Source: Homalodisca vitripennis (lineage: Eukaryota > Arthropoda > Insecta > Hemiptera > Cicadellidae). Taken from it: a stretch of 64,000 bases of DNA. Shown piece after piece: positions 22,819 to 32,975 of this stretch; position 1 is the stretch's first letter; every line of letters starts with the position of its first letter. The position numbers and the translations under genes are program-made. The stretch is taken from contig NC_060213.1 in the NCBI RefSeq assembly GCF_021130785.1, positions 130,834,001 through 130,898,000 of the forward strand, in the 5' to 3' direction. A model generated the notes under the pieces. The model had not been told where the DNA came from. It did no database searches and was given only the letters and a program-made list of their open reading frames with translations.

Positions 22819-22884
<66 letters not shown>

Positions 22885-23400
22885 CATTTAAAACCATCCA
22901 ATGAATACTTGTATATGAATATAACCTCATAAATATTTTATTTGAATACTATAGGTCCGAATGAACAAATACTGCAGGTTTGAATTCAATTCTTCCAAGA
23001 GAAATTGTATTCATTTTAAAAGTATTCGAATTCATGTTGAGGTATTCGAATAATATTCGATTATGTATTCGACTCTCGCATCACTAATTCGACTCGAGTA
23101 GAAACGAATAACACTCGAGTAGAGTCTGGCTCGGGTTGACCGAGTAAAACCATTCGAATCCATGTTGAAGTATTCGAATACTGTTCGATTTTGAATTCGG
23201 TTCTCGTATCACTCATTCGACTCGAGTAAAAACGAATGTCACTTGAGTCGACTCAAGTTGTCTGGCCCGAGTTGACCGAGTAAAACCATTCGGATCCATG
23301 TTGAAGTATTCGAATACTATTCGATTCTGTATTTGATTCTCACATCACTAACTCGACTCGAATAAGTCTGGCCCGAGTAAAAGTATTCGACTCATCATAT
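22355..23400. mobile_element. hAT-like element with TTCGAATA subterminal repeats
   Basis: Left end 'gatgggagaatcgaatac' is inverted at about 23062-23085 as 'gtattcgactctcgcatcac'. Many TTCGAATA motifs occur on both sides. The right end is then repeated: 'catgttgaagtattcgaata' at 23163 and 23298, after a related copy near 23034, so about three ~133-bp copies follow. A TA microsatellite and a G run (about 22552) lie inside. No transposase frame. Confidence 0.45.
22822..22882. repeat. TA microsatellite
   Basis: About 30 TA dinucleotides inside the hAT-like element. Confidence 0.95.
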
Positions 23401-25695
23401 CACTACTTGGCAATCATACGCAAGGAAATTGAGCACGATATCGGAAGACGAGAATCGAGGTGTATTTAATGGAAAGCAATAGCTCGACAACAGAACACTC
23501 GCGTCACCGTTATTGCCGGCCCCAGGAGCTCCGAGTTCGTGTACGTTATTTGAAACAGTCTCCGTCAACTAGAATTGCATGTTTTATTGATGTGTTTCCA
23601 CGTCACCGCGCCACGCCGTCACCCTCAGTTACTCATTTCCTATGATTTCGACTCTCATTTTTGGATCAAGTCGACAGCTATTGCGATTTACAACTTTCGA
23701 TAATATGAAATAGTTGTTTCGCTGTAACTGTGTTAGAAACAATACCGAATTGAAAGAAATACATGAAAAAGTCACAATATAAATAACTGTCTTTTCGAGC
23801 CCAGATAAAATATGTCTTGCCTAAGCTTGAACTAGCGTCAGATTGAACCAGTGACGTACCTAGAATTTGAGTTTGGGAGAACGGAACCCACCACCTCATA
23901 TTTCGGAAAAAGATAATATAACATAAAAAAATTAAATTGACTTGAATGCACGAAAAATCTACCAACATTGCGTAATTTATCATGTATGCTATATTTAAAA
24001 TAGTGACATGAACCACCATATCTCCTCTAATATTATAAGAGAGGCGGTCCTCTCTGCAAAGACGACTAACATTTCAGCTGGAATATGTTCGAAAATGAAA
24101 ATGGACAATAAACATAACTTTTTTAAACTGAATTGAATTTTATCGATATGATTCTGAAAATTATTTATGTTATATTTATAATATATAGATTCTAACAGAA
24201 TGACTAAGAGTACTCATGAAAGTGTATCTTTCGACTACTCTGATATTTTTGGTCCAGGCATTTGGTGAAAATAATCACTGCAAATTTATAACATAAATTA
24301 ATATGTTAAATTTACAACACGAAAAACCATGAAATCCAATAACCTTGTCAGATTTTACTATTTTTCTCAGACAATTGACAGTTCAAACATTCCAGGGTAA
24401 ATGAAAAGTGGCGACGTTGTAAATGAAGCTGCTATAATCCGAATAATACAAAATTGGGAATTATTCTTTAATCGTTCTGTGTTTCTCCCCCCTCTCCCTA
24501 ACACCCACCATCCCCCTCCCACCAACCCCCTCTCTCTCTGCTGGCGAATACCTACCCTAATACACGTGCAAACGATTCCTGCACTAATGAAGTGAAATGC
24601 AACAATGGGTGACGCAATCAATTTTGGGTTTGGAAAATATTTTCGTTATCATTTTATCACAACCCTATAAGACGACTTCCGTGATACAGAACAGTACACA
24701 TTTTTTATCACTCTAAGTTGGAGTTATTAGCATTTAAGGTACGAAATTCAGGAATTTTTTTTATTGAGGCCGAAATAAAATCGGCTGCAGATAAGGGTGT
24801 GAAATTTGTTCAGTGCGTACAAGAGTTACAGCTTCGTGGATTGACACATCGTTTTCTTCATTTATGAATTAAGGAAATTATGTTTCTTAAATTACACTTA
24901 ATTTAAGAAAATTTTATGCTTTACAGTATTTTCTTGTCACAATTAAATTTGTTACAAGTAAAAACAAGTCACTACCTGAAGCTATAACTTCTATAAGTAC
25001 TGTAAAAATTCCAAATTTTTATCAGCCGCTGTTTGTATTTGGGGATGATTTTAGAACTGTTTAAACATTCTTCCTTAAATGCCTGTAACTATACTTAAAG
25101 TGATAAAAAAGTCGGGGTTTTTCTACTCTGGGTTATTTTAAAGGGCTATGAATTTAAAATAAAAATAACTCTCCAAATAAAATATCGATTGCACCATCAC
25201 GTTGCTCAGTCATGTTATGGGAGACGGCTTCTGAATCCGCTTAGGCGTAAGTTTTTCTGTTAAAAAAAAGGAGATTAGGTTTACCTGCGGCCTCAGACGA
25301 AGAGAAAGTGTAGAGAATGTTTTCGTCGAGAGGAAATTTTAACTTGGAGCTCCCTTTTTGTCAAATTTATTTTTGTTTTCAATAATATAAGTCTATTTCC
25401 TCAATATTCACAAGTATAATACAAGAGAGATTAAAAAACAAAAAAAATATTAAATCTCCTACCTGATACCATAAAGAACTGCCCTGACAGTAATTTTAAA
25501 TCCATCTTGGGATCTCTTCTTATGAATAGGGAAATTTACAACTTACATGAAGTTTTTAACTGTTGTTCATAGTTTTAACAGTTTGTTGACAGTAGTTTAA
25601 GAAATGGTATTTATTTTATGTTATGACTATATTCAAAAAATTTTAATATGTCAATCAGCAATAAACTATTCAGTTCTAATAAATGAGTGGCTTCT
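23401..25695. other. No gene recognised
   Basis: AT-rich DNA containing the second copy of repeat Q (24205-24340) with a CT-rich tract (24480-24540). 'cagtgacgtacctag' at about 23850 followed by a C-rich patch resembles a single DNA-transposon end without a partner. Confidence 0.3.
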
Positions 25696-26075
25696 TTGTT
25701 TGAAGTTTATTTTTGACGATGGAAGGATTGTGAAGGAAACAAGATTTTTTTCGGACATTTGCCGTCGTTCAGTGATACAAAAAAATCAGTAACATTACGT
25801 TTCGAGATCTAAATCTGATCTCTTCTTCAGGTAAATAACTAACCTAACACACAATTACAAACTAGGTCATAAGAAACAAATCATATCAGAGCGTTTTGAC
25901 ACGCCTATGTGTCAAGGAATCACGACCAACATGTTCTGTGTCAACTTGACTAACTTTAAAACATGAACTTAATAAAAAAACTAAACACAACACTAATTAT
26001 TACAACTGAACTACAGAATGTAGCCTAGGTCACAATAGGTCTGCATTCGTCGACCAACCACCTACGACTGTGGCG
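25696..26075 (-). mobile_element. Penelope-type element, copy P-b
   Basis: Starts with the family terminus CTTTGTTTGAAGTTTATTTT and shares the whole arm with P-c and P-d. Unlike P-d it also shares the internal part with P-c ('cctaacacacaattac', 'gcattcgtcgaccaaccacc'), losing similarity at about 26073 where P-c turns into its inverted arm. On the minus strand the hammerhead-like core is intact (25797-25831): CTGAAGA, stem GAGATC/GATCTC, GAAACG. It lies ~150 bp downstream, in the first intron seen, of the glycosyltransferase exon. Confidence 0.55.
25797..25831 (-). ncRNA. Hammerhead-like core in P-b
   Basis: Minus strand: CTGAAGA, one extra A, GAGATC, a 6-nt loop (AGATTT), GATCTC, then GAAACGTA. 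Stem II is a perfect 6-bp helix. The short ACGT after GAA could form stem III only in a dimer, as proposed for minimal hammerheads. Stem I pairing is weak. Confidence 0.35.
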
Positions 26076-26225
26076 AAATGAGTGGCGTGTATTTTACAGA
26101 CATTAAAAGTGAATGATAACTGTTATTTCATGTACGACTACGTGTGTGTGTTTGGACCCCACTAGGATAAATGAAAACGATATTGAACTTAATATTGAAG
26201 CATATACAGTGGTAGGGGTACTCAC

Positions 26226-26734
26226 CATTCGTCCCTTGGGTCTGGGAGCTTCCTGTGCAGAGAGATCAAGTCGCTGACGTACTGGTTGAACGCGTTCTTC
26301 TGCCAACCCTCGTCCACAAGTTTCTTGACGTCACTGGTCACATTGGCGGGAAGCACGACCGGCTTTCCCATCTCCCCGTAGAGAGGTCCGTCTCCCAAGT
26401 GTTCCCTGGGGGGCACCAACACTCCCCCCTCGCCCCCCTCGGGTCCAGCCCCCACACCCACTCCCGACCCGGCCTTCGAGTTCGTCTTGCCCTGGGTGGG
26501 CGGGTTACCCACCCTGGCCAGCGCCTGCGGCACTCCCAGCACACCCCGGCGAACCCCGTTCTTCGGGAAGCTCTCCTCGCCCTCCTGGTAGCCGCTGGTC
26601 GACCTCTGTTCCGTGAACAGGAGGAAAGCCACTGTCAGCCACGCCGTGCCCAGCAGGAACACCGCCTTCAGCACCAGCGAACGCCGCCTCAGCAGCGACA
26701 TGTGGAGTCGCGTCAGCATCACTGCGTACCCCAT
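26226..26734 (-). CDS. Polypeptide N-acetylgalactosaminyltransferase, N-terminal coding exon (partial)
   Basis: The product starts mucin-type O-glycosylation by moving GalNAc from UDP-GalNAc to Ser/Thr in the Golgi. Only the anchor and stem are here. With Met at 26734 (alternatives 26719, 26701) the exon gives 170 residues: a basic tail (RRR at 16-18), one type II membrane segment (about 20-40), and a Gly/Pro-rich stem. It then gives GEMGKPVVLP (about 120-129) and VDEGWQKNAFNQYVSDLISL to HRKLPDPRDE, the family's signature before the catalytic domain. Acceptor CTGTTGCAG ends at 26788 and donor GAATG|GTGAGT falls at 26226/26225, splitting a codon after TG (probably Trp, with the conserved Cys next). 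The frame stays open upstream to 26830, but that part lies in the intron. The exon is much more GC-rich than its surroundings. Which paralogue it is remains open; an insect Pgant5-type is possible. Confidence 0.85.
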
Positions 26735-26787
26735 CCGGTCATGTGGAGTCCATTTCCGCTTCCGGGAGGCTACCTCACTGCCGCCAT
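26735..26787 (-). other. 5' untranslated leader of the glycosyltransferase exon
   Basis: Between the acceptor AG (26788-26789) and the first in-frame Met (26734). An out-of-frame ATG opens the exon (ATGGCGGCAGTGAGGTAG) and stops after five codons, a possible short upstream open frame. Earlier 5' exon(s) must lie at higher coordinates. Confidence 0.55.
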
Positions 26788-27419
26788 CTGCAACAGGGAC
26801 ACACGACATTAACACTGCACCAATCAACAATCGACTAGCGTTGTATACAACTTAACAATATGGCGTAATAAAAGTCCCCCCCCTTCCCGGCCCGACATGA
26901 ATATTATCGATTCCGTTACATTCACTTGACGCTCACTAACTTTGCACAAAAGCATTCATGCGGCTGGCCCCGATAAATGGGGCATTTGAACTCTGTGGAG
27001 CGGACAAAACATAGAGGTCCGTCATAGTACAGTTGGTAATACTGTGTGCGTGTGTGTACGTGTGTGTTAACGAGCCATTCCACATGTTAGCGTCGATACC
27101 CGTCATCAAAAGTGACAGCGACACCAGTGAAGGCTCTATGGACGGACCGAATTACGCCCATTATCCACTATTGAAACAGGGCCTCGGCGAAAAACACATT
27201 TCCCGTTATTTACAATAGCCGTTGATGTTTGTTTGTTTGTTTTTGCCAACATTCAATGTTAGCCGATGGCGTGTCAGTGATGTGACGCTGACAGTTTTGA
27301 TGCGATGACATAATTGAGATTCATTCGTTGTCAGGGATAAATGAAATGACGAGATGTCAATAACTCTCTGACAGCGGCAATGGTCTGTTAATTGTTAACA
27401 CTCGACTGTAGACAAGACA
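26788..27419. other. Intron side upstream of the glycosyltransferase exon; no further exon recognised
   Basis: On the minus strand this precedes the acceptor at 26788. A pyrimidine-rich stretch (TCCCTGTTGCAG) is present. Nothing with promoter or exon character stands out. A short GT-rich tract lies near 27044-27067. Confidence 0.35.
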
Positions 27420-27660
27420 GGAGTACGCCACACCACGTGTCGCGTAACAGACTACACTGTAGTACAGTGGCAAGCCTTTAGCTCATTTCATCCTCGAGAT
27501 GTCCTTTGTACAGGAAAAAGTTTTTACATCTCGGCAGACAAAAGAAAATTATGTCTGCGTCAAATCCAAATTCATCAATTCCATGGTTGGACTTGCGTCA
27601 AATCCAAATTTCAAATTCATCAATTCCATGGTTGGACTTGCATAATCCAAAGACAACCAT
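27420..27660. repeat. Family H fragment (H1) and a short tandem duplication
   Basis: 'agtacgccacaccacgtgtc' and 'tagctcatttcatcctcgag' match 39675-39775 and, inverted, 51125-51222. At 27555-27650 'gcgtcaaatccaaatt' and 'cattccatggttggacttg'-type sequence occurs twice (a ~50-bp tandem duplication). Confidence 0.55.
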
Positions 27661-27699
27661 CTATACATAAGATACACATAATTGTGTACCTGGTGAGAC

Positions 27700-27890
27700 A
27701 ATAAGAGACCACTTCACCTATTTATAGGTGTCTCTGATATCGAAACAATGTATAACTTTTTTTTGAGCATTTTCGTCATCGACCTTCTTTGGATCTCTTC
27801 AGACGAACATGACTCCAGATTCCAGGAGTCAAGTCTGAAACCAGACGCTGCAAGAAAAGGAAGGTGAACTGGAGCTATACAACTTTCTAT
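27700..27890 (+). mobile_element. Family M element, right arm only (M3)
   Basis: 'cttcagacgaacatgactcc', 'agattccaggagtcaagtct' and 'aaggtgaactggagcta' match the right arm of M1 and M5. The left arm is missing. Confidence 0.5.
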
Positions 27891-27984
27891 CTTATTCTTT
27901 TCTACATAGAAAGTAAGTCATGCAAAATTTAAAGTCTACACATGGTGTCTTTCTCTATATATCTTGCCACGATTATATATTCAC

Positions 27985-28680
27985 ATATTTCTTAATTGGG
28001 TTAGTTATAATAGCGGTGAGCTAGGGAGGGTACTGCAACGCAAGAGAGCGCTGAAATCAAATTTTGTCAACGATTTTTAACATTGGCTTTCACCCATATT
28101 ATTACTTAACTTTATACACGTGTTATACTAATATGTCACATGTTATAACTAAATCTCACATTATTGTAGTCAGTTAGTTTTATTAATGTACTCACTATGG
28201 CATTTTCTCGTTCATCATGGTTACCCATAAGGCCGATGTAAAAATATTCGCTAACGCTTAACCTAATCCCATGGTGTGACATGCGCCATCATCGAATTCA
28301 GTGTTGCCTACAGAGAAAGGAAGCTTCATGCAATATTTCAAATCTGTAGATCATTTCGTTTCTGAGATACTGTGTGGACAGACAGACTGGTAGAATGACA
28401 AGGACGTTAGCCAACGAGGGGATCCAAGGGGTTCAGACCTCCCAAATTTTATATATTGTTTTCAATTACTTTTTTATTACACGATTATTCAGTATATATA
28501 ATTCAGTATTACTGACAAGTACTGCTTAACCATCGTTCTCAACAAAGAAACGGGTCAAGAACGTTAAAAGATCAAAATGGGTCCACTGCGGGAAAATATC
28601 AGTTGTCTGGACCCCCAAATGTTTTCGTCGCTATGTTCTTGTCGACTGATAGGCTTAGCCAACGCTCAGCCAATAAGTTA
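27985..28680 (-). repeat. Dispersed repeat family G/H, copy G2, interrupted by Z2
   Basis: The order 'agggtactgcaacgcaagag', 'catcatggttacccataagg', 'gaagcttcatgcaatatttc', 'gacagacagac', 'gcttagccaacgctcagcca' is the same as at 39840-40275. The copy is broken between 28398 and 28642 by Z2. Class unknown; no coding potential was recognised. Confidence 0.6.
28399..28641 (-). mobile_element. Small DNA element Z2, nested in G2
   Basis: Inverted relative to Z1 and Z3. Ends are CAAGGACGTTAGCC and, inverted, CAAGAACATAGCGACG. Flanking octamers TAGAATGA (28391-28398) and TCGACTGA (28642-28649) agree at 6 of 8 positions, consistent with an old 8-bp target duplication. The flanks join to give a continuous family G sequence. 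Confidence 0.6.
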
Positions 28681-28689
28681 CCAAATCGA

Positions 28690-28935
28690 ATAACAGGCTG
28701 AGAAACGTATATTTTGGCTCTATTGAAGTTACGCAACGCGGATAAAGATGTTTGTCCTCCACACAGAAATGAAGCTTCATGCAAAGTTTCAAATCTACGA
28801 GACAGCAGTTCGTTTTTGAAATGTCGTGCGGTTACACAGACAGACAGACAGAGACAGGAGCGAAATGTTTCCAAACCTACGAGTGATAGGCTTCGCTAAC
28901 GCTCAGCCAATTACTCCTGTTTCTTTCGGCATTAC
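28690..28935 (-). repeat. Dispersed repeat family G, copy G3
   Basis: 'gaaatgaagcttcatgcaaa', 'cagacagacagacagagaca', 'gataggcttcgctaacgctc' match G2 and G4 in the same orientation, so G2 and G3 are a head-to-tail pair. Confidence 0.6.
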
Positions 28936-31094
28936 ACGCAAAATTCACTACAGCATGAAAGGGATGTCTTAGGCATCCTATCCGCAAGTGGCATAGAGAG
29001 TACATCGGAGACATATAATTAGTTGTTATCGGAAGATATATCCAGGCTTTATCTGGATCCTGTTTTGATATATGTAGTCCGGGAGCAAAACGATTTCTAT
29101 GTGTACCAAATGATGTGGCTCGAATTTCATTCATGAGTTGATATTGCAATGTTTAACACCAGTGAGTTGTGTTCTGAAAAGAGTCTACAGACCTTTCCTA
29201 GTGAACATCTATCATCTTCGTGGAACACACACATCCATGTTTCCACATTAATTTAAATATTTGGATAAACGTCATTATACTACTTGAATATCTCTTGGGT
29301 GCCTGTGAAACTCTACACTTAGGACACTATACACGGCTCGCCTGAGAGGAAGAGACCCTAGATCGAGTTGTAAGTAACTGAAATGTTTTGATGAGAAACA
29401 ATAAACCAAAAGAGGTGGAAATGATGTGACAATAAAAAACTAATGGTTTAAAAATGTAGAACAGGGGGTTTTTTTCCTTGGGGCGGCCTACTGCCATGCA
29501 CTTAAAGAACAGGGTTTAAAATGGCAACAATTAGAAATATGAATAAATATTTTTAGAGGGACCCTAGGGATGGATTTATTTTAATCGACGCCTGCCTGAA
29601 CACATCAGTGTTTATTTTATCGTAGTATTCATATTTTTACTCCAATATTTTGTGAGACGCACGTAGGAGATAATTGCTTACTTAATATCCATACCAGCTC
29701 TCGACAAGTTTAATGGCCGCCATTTTTATCAGAGTGGTCCAAATTAAATTTTTATGCGCCGTTGTTCTCATCTTATCACCTTCATAACGCTAAGCACCTC
29801 GACCCCATTGTTCCATTTAAGATTTTCCGTCAGCTTCTCCTGGGACATTTCTCTGACGGTTGTAATAATCTTATGAATTATTGCGCTTTTATTATATTAA
29901 AATTTCTTCTGAGGACAACTGTCACGGCAGAATATTAATTTTTCTGTCCTTTTAATTAAAAAAAAAATAATGTTAAATCTTTCCAATTAAATTTCACCTA
30001 ATTCAATTTGTTTTAGATTTTTAAATAGGTTAGAACGCATTTAATTACCCTTGTTATTTATGCCACAATTATGATTTCATTCAACTTAATACAAATACTT
30101 GCAGTAAAGTAAAACAGTTTTAGGGTCTGCGTGTTTAGACATACATTAATACAAGCTATTATTTATAACAAATTAATAAGGTACAATTACCATTATATTA
30201 TAATACGGTAGTGTTTTCTGTGTGTAAAAAAAAACAAAAACAAAATAATAACACACACACACAATAAAATTACAACAGTGTCGAATGTGATTCTTAGATT
30301 CACACGTTTGATTCAATGTGTGTCTTAGATTTTAGCATTTGGCTGTAACCGATTACGAGATGAAGAGGGTTCACGACGATTTAAGAACCCCACGAAAGGT
30401 CTAAGGTCTACTACGCACCATGTAACATTGGTAAGAATGGAATGGTTGATGGAAGATCTTAAAAGAAAGGATGAAGCGGGAATGTAACGAGTTCAACACA
30501 GACCTGTTTTATTTGTTGTACTGACAAATTCTAAATATCATATTCCACCTGCAAGGAGTTGGAAAGCAAAGTTCACCAACCACTCGAAATTTCCACTTAC
30601 CCGAATACATTACAAAGCCAAAATGTTGATTAAAAATGCTCACCTACGTACAAGGGGATAAGGGCACGATCACGCCAACCACGTTTTCCTATCTTCGAGA
30701 AGGCGGCAGGAAGAGAAAAAGAGAGTTAGGGATACCCATTGGCTAAAAAGGACGGTTTCAGACCAGCAGGCTTTGAACAGTGCCTATGCATACAGAGGAC
30801 ATGTCCATCGGTGTTGCGATCCTGCAGGAAGAGAGCTTTTTAACAAACCTGAACTCATCCAACGATTTCCTTCAGCCTCACTCTGGCTTGTACACTTTTA
30901 AAGCTGTTAAACTTTAAAAACAACAGTTTTCGATTTACTGTCATATTCTGTACAGGACCATCCTTATATTATAATATTCTTGGACATCAATTACAGGCCT
31001 TGGAACATTTTTAAGTGTGTGTAATAACTAAGCAATATCCATTTCCTTGTCTTATCAGGTATCGCCGCAGATTGGTTTAGAGAACTTCAAAATG
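28936..31094. other. No gene recognised; single-copy-looking DNA
   Basis: About 29560-29930 ('taatggccgccatttttatc', 'cttctcctgggacatttctc') and 30540-30860 have less low-complexity sequence than their surroundings and could be conserved non-coding DNA or undetected exons. I could not frame a protein. A short CA tract lies near 30250. Confidence 0.3.
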
Positions 31095-31470
31095 GTCACC
31101 TTACACTATGCACTATCCCTTACAACACGTAGACTGATATTGGTACATAATAAAAACAAAACATCAGAAAGTGAACCTATAATGTATGAAGAAAATATTC
31201 ACAAAATAATGACAAGAAGAATAAAAATATTTTTGAATTTTTCGACTACTAGGCTATCCCTTACAACACGTAAAGAGTGATATTGGTACAGAATAAAAAC
31301 AAAAAATCAGAAAGTGAACCTACAATGTATGAAAATATTTACAAAGAATAACAACAAGAATAAAACTATTGTTTTTGGGGGGAATTTTCGACTACTATTG
31401 CGCCCTTACAACACGTAAAAGGTGCTATTGGTGCAGAAGAAAACAAAACATCAGAAAGTGAACGTATTAG
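31095..31470. repeat. Tandem repeat, ~143-bp unit, ~2.7 copies
   Basis: 'tacaacacgta' recurs at 31121, 31262 and 31407. Each copy continues with 'gatattggtac', 'aaaaacaaaacatcagaaag' and 'tgaac'. The copies have indels. Confidence 0.8.
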
Positions 31471-31900
31471 AAGAAGGGCTCAGCATTAAAGAGTCGGAAC
31501 GTTTATAAACAGAGGTTACTTTTCATTAGGGCCGCGTAAAGACGACAAGTGGGAGGTAAATGTCCCTGAAGAGGCCGATGAGCGCCGCCAGAGGTCGCAT
31601 TAGTGTCAAAGGCTTTCACCGCCTCACCTTTAATTTACCAGTGCAAAGCGGCCTAACAACAAACAACATAAGGGCCCACTCGAGACCCCAGTGACGGTGT
31701 CTAATTGATTGGGAAGCTTCCCTCCCTCTTCTAAAGGCTTTGAGGTTAAATAGGTTTGTGAACTAAAGCCATTGGTAAAGTGGCCCAACTCGTAGGCCAC
31801 AGCCTACTTTATTGTAGGAGGAATTTTCATTGTTCAAAACTGTCTGAATTGCTTGTATTGCAAATAATTTTACAAAGCATCATCACATAAATTATAGGGT
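31471..31900. other. GC-richer single-copy-looking patch
   Basis: 31530-31720 ('gaggccgatgagcgccgcca', 'gtgcaaagcggcctaacaac') is GC-richer and free of low-complexity sequence. I see no frame or splice-bounded exon; a conserved non-coding element is possible. Confidence 0.3.
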
Positions 31901-31904
31901 ACTT

Positions 31905-32970
31905 TGGTACTATTCCGACGACACTGTGTCTCTATCTACTATTAGGTTATGTAAGTTAGGTAAATACATACGTATGTATTATAAATAGAAAAAGTTAAAG
32001 TTTACATTTAAAATCTGAGCTTGAAATTAAGTACTATCTACATAAGGGATTCTCAACTATTTTGAGTCCAAGAATACTTTTTGTGTCTGAAATTTTGACG
32101 ATCCACTACAGTCAACTTCAATTGCTGGAAGGGCGAGGCGTATTATAAATATAAAAAGTTTAAGTTAACGTTTAAGAGTGCTCATCTCACCTGAGCCTGA
32201 AATTAAGTACTGTCTACAGCAGGGGTTCTCAATCTTTTTGAATATATTTCCCCCTTTTTGTGTCTGAAATGTTGACGATCCACGACCTTAAATTTCAATT
32301 GGTGGGGGAGAGGCGTTCAACACCACTACATAAATACAGTAGCATGTAAAATACTGTGATTTTATTTTATGGTATAAAATATATTTCAATATTCAATAAT
32401 ATCTAAATTTATTCTTCCCCTAATGAAAAAGTACGATAGTAAACAAAATCAAAATATAACATTAGCGTTAGAAAATATGCGGACGAGCGCGATCTGCGAT
32501 GACTCGGTCTTCTGTCTGCCTGATCTAACCTGCAGGCTTCTTACTCTTCACGTGTTTATTTTTTTATTTTGAGTTAGTTCAACGTTGTAATAAAAGTTTT
32601 TTTGAAGAAGTGTTTCCGTAAGTAACGAGGCAGATCAAACTAAAGAGGAAAGGCAGATCAAACAAAAATTGCAGGAAATACAACGACTCTTATTTGAAGT
32701 TTGGGTTCACTTCCCTTGGTGAAGTTACTGGCCGCAGAACAGTGAAATTATCATAAGCTCAAGAATAAACCGTTAATTTTTTTTGACAAAAACTTTTTTC
32801 TACGACCCCCAACGACGTCTTTAGCGACCCCCTGGTGTCGCCACCCCTAGGTTTAGACGCCTGATAGAGGGAAGTTTTTCTTTTTCCGCCAGCACTCACA
32901 ATTTTCAAGGAGTTTTTCTTATCAGGGACCTAGAAAAAGTACATTATCGACAAGAACTGACAATAACCAT
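31905..32970. repeat. Family A copy A2, partly duplicated and split by a hAT element
   Basis: 'gtgtctctatctactattag', 'ttaaagtttacatttaaaat' and 'aattaagtact.tctaca' are family A. About 31990-32140 is repeated at 32140-32330, including the hAT-type left end ('gggattctcaactattttga' at 32047; CAGGGGTTCTC at 32220). After the hAT element the family A sequence resumes ('gagggaagtttttctttttc', 'cgccagcact'). Confidence 0.5.
32220..32850. mobile_element. Non-autonomous hAT element inside A2
   Basis: The left end CAGGGGTTCTCAATC is a classic hAT-type terminus, and the right end, inverted, reads CTAGGGGTGGCGAC with 'gaccccc' blocks just inside. Flanking octamers GTCTACAG (32212-32219) and GTTTAGAC (32851-32858) share 5 of 8 bases and both fit the hAT preference nTnnnnAn. 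The ~630-bp interior has no transposase frame. Confidence 0.55.
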
Positions 32971-32975
32971 GATAA

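Noticed and set aside
26255..26812. 185-codon plus-strand open frame
   Set aside because: Antisense shadow of the GC-rich glycosyltransferase exon.
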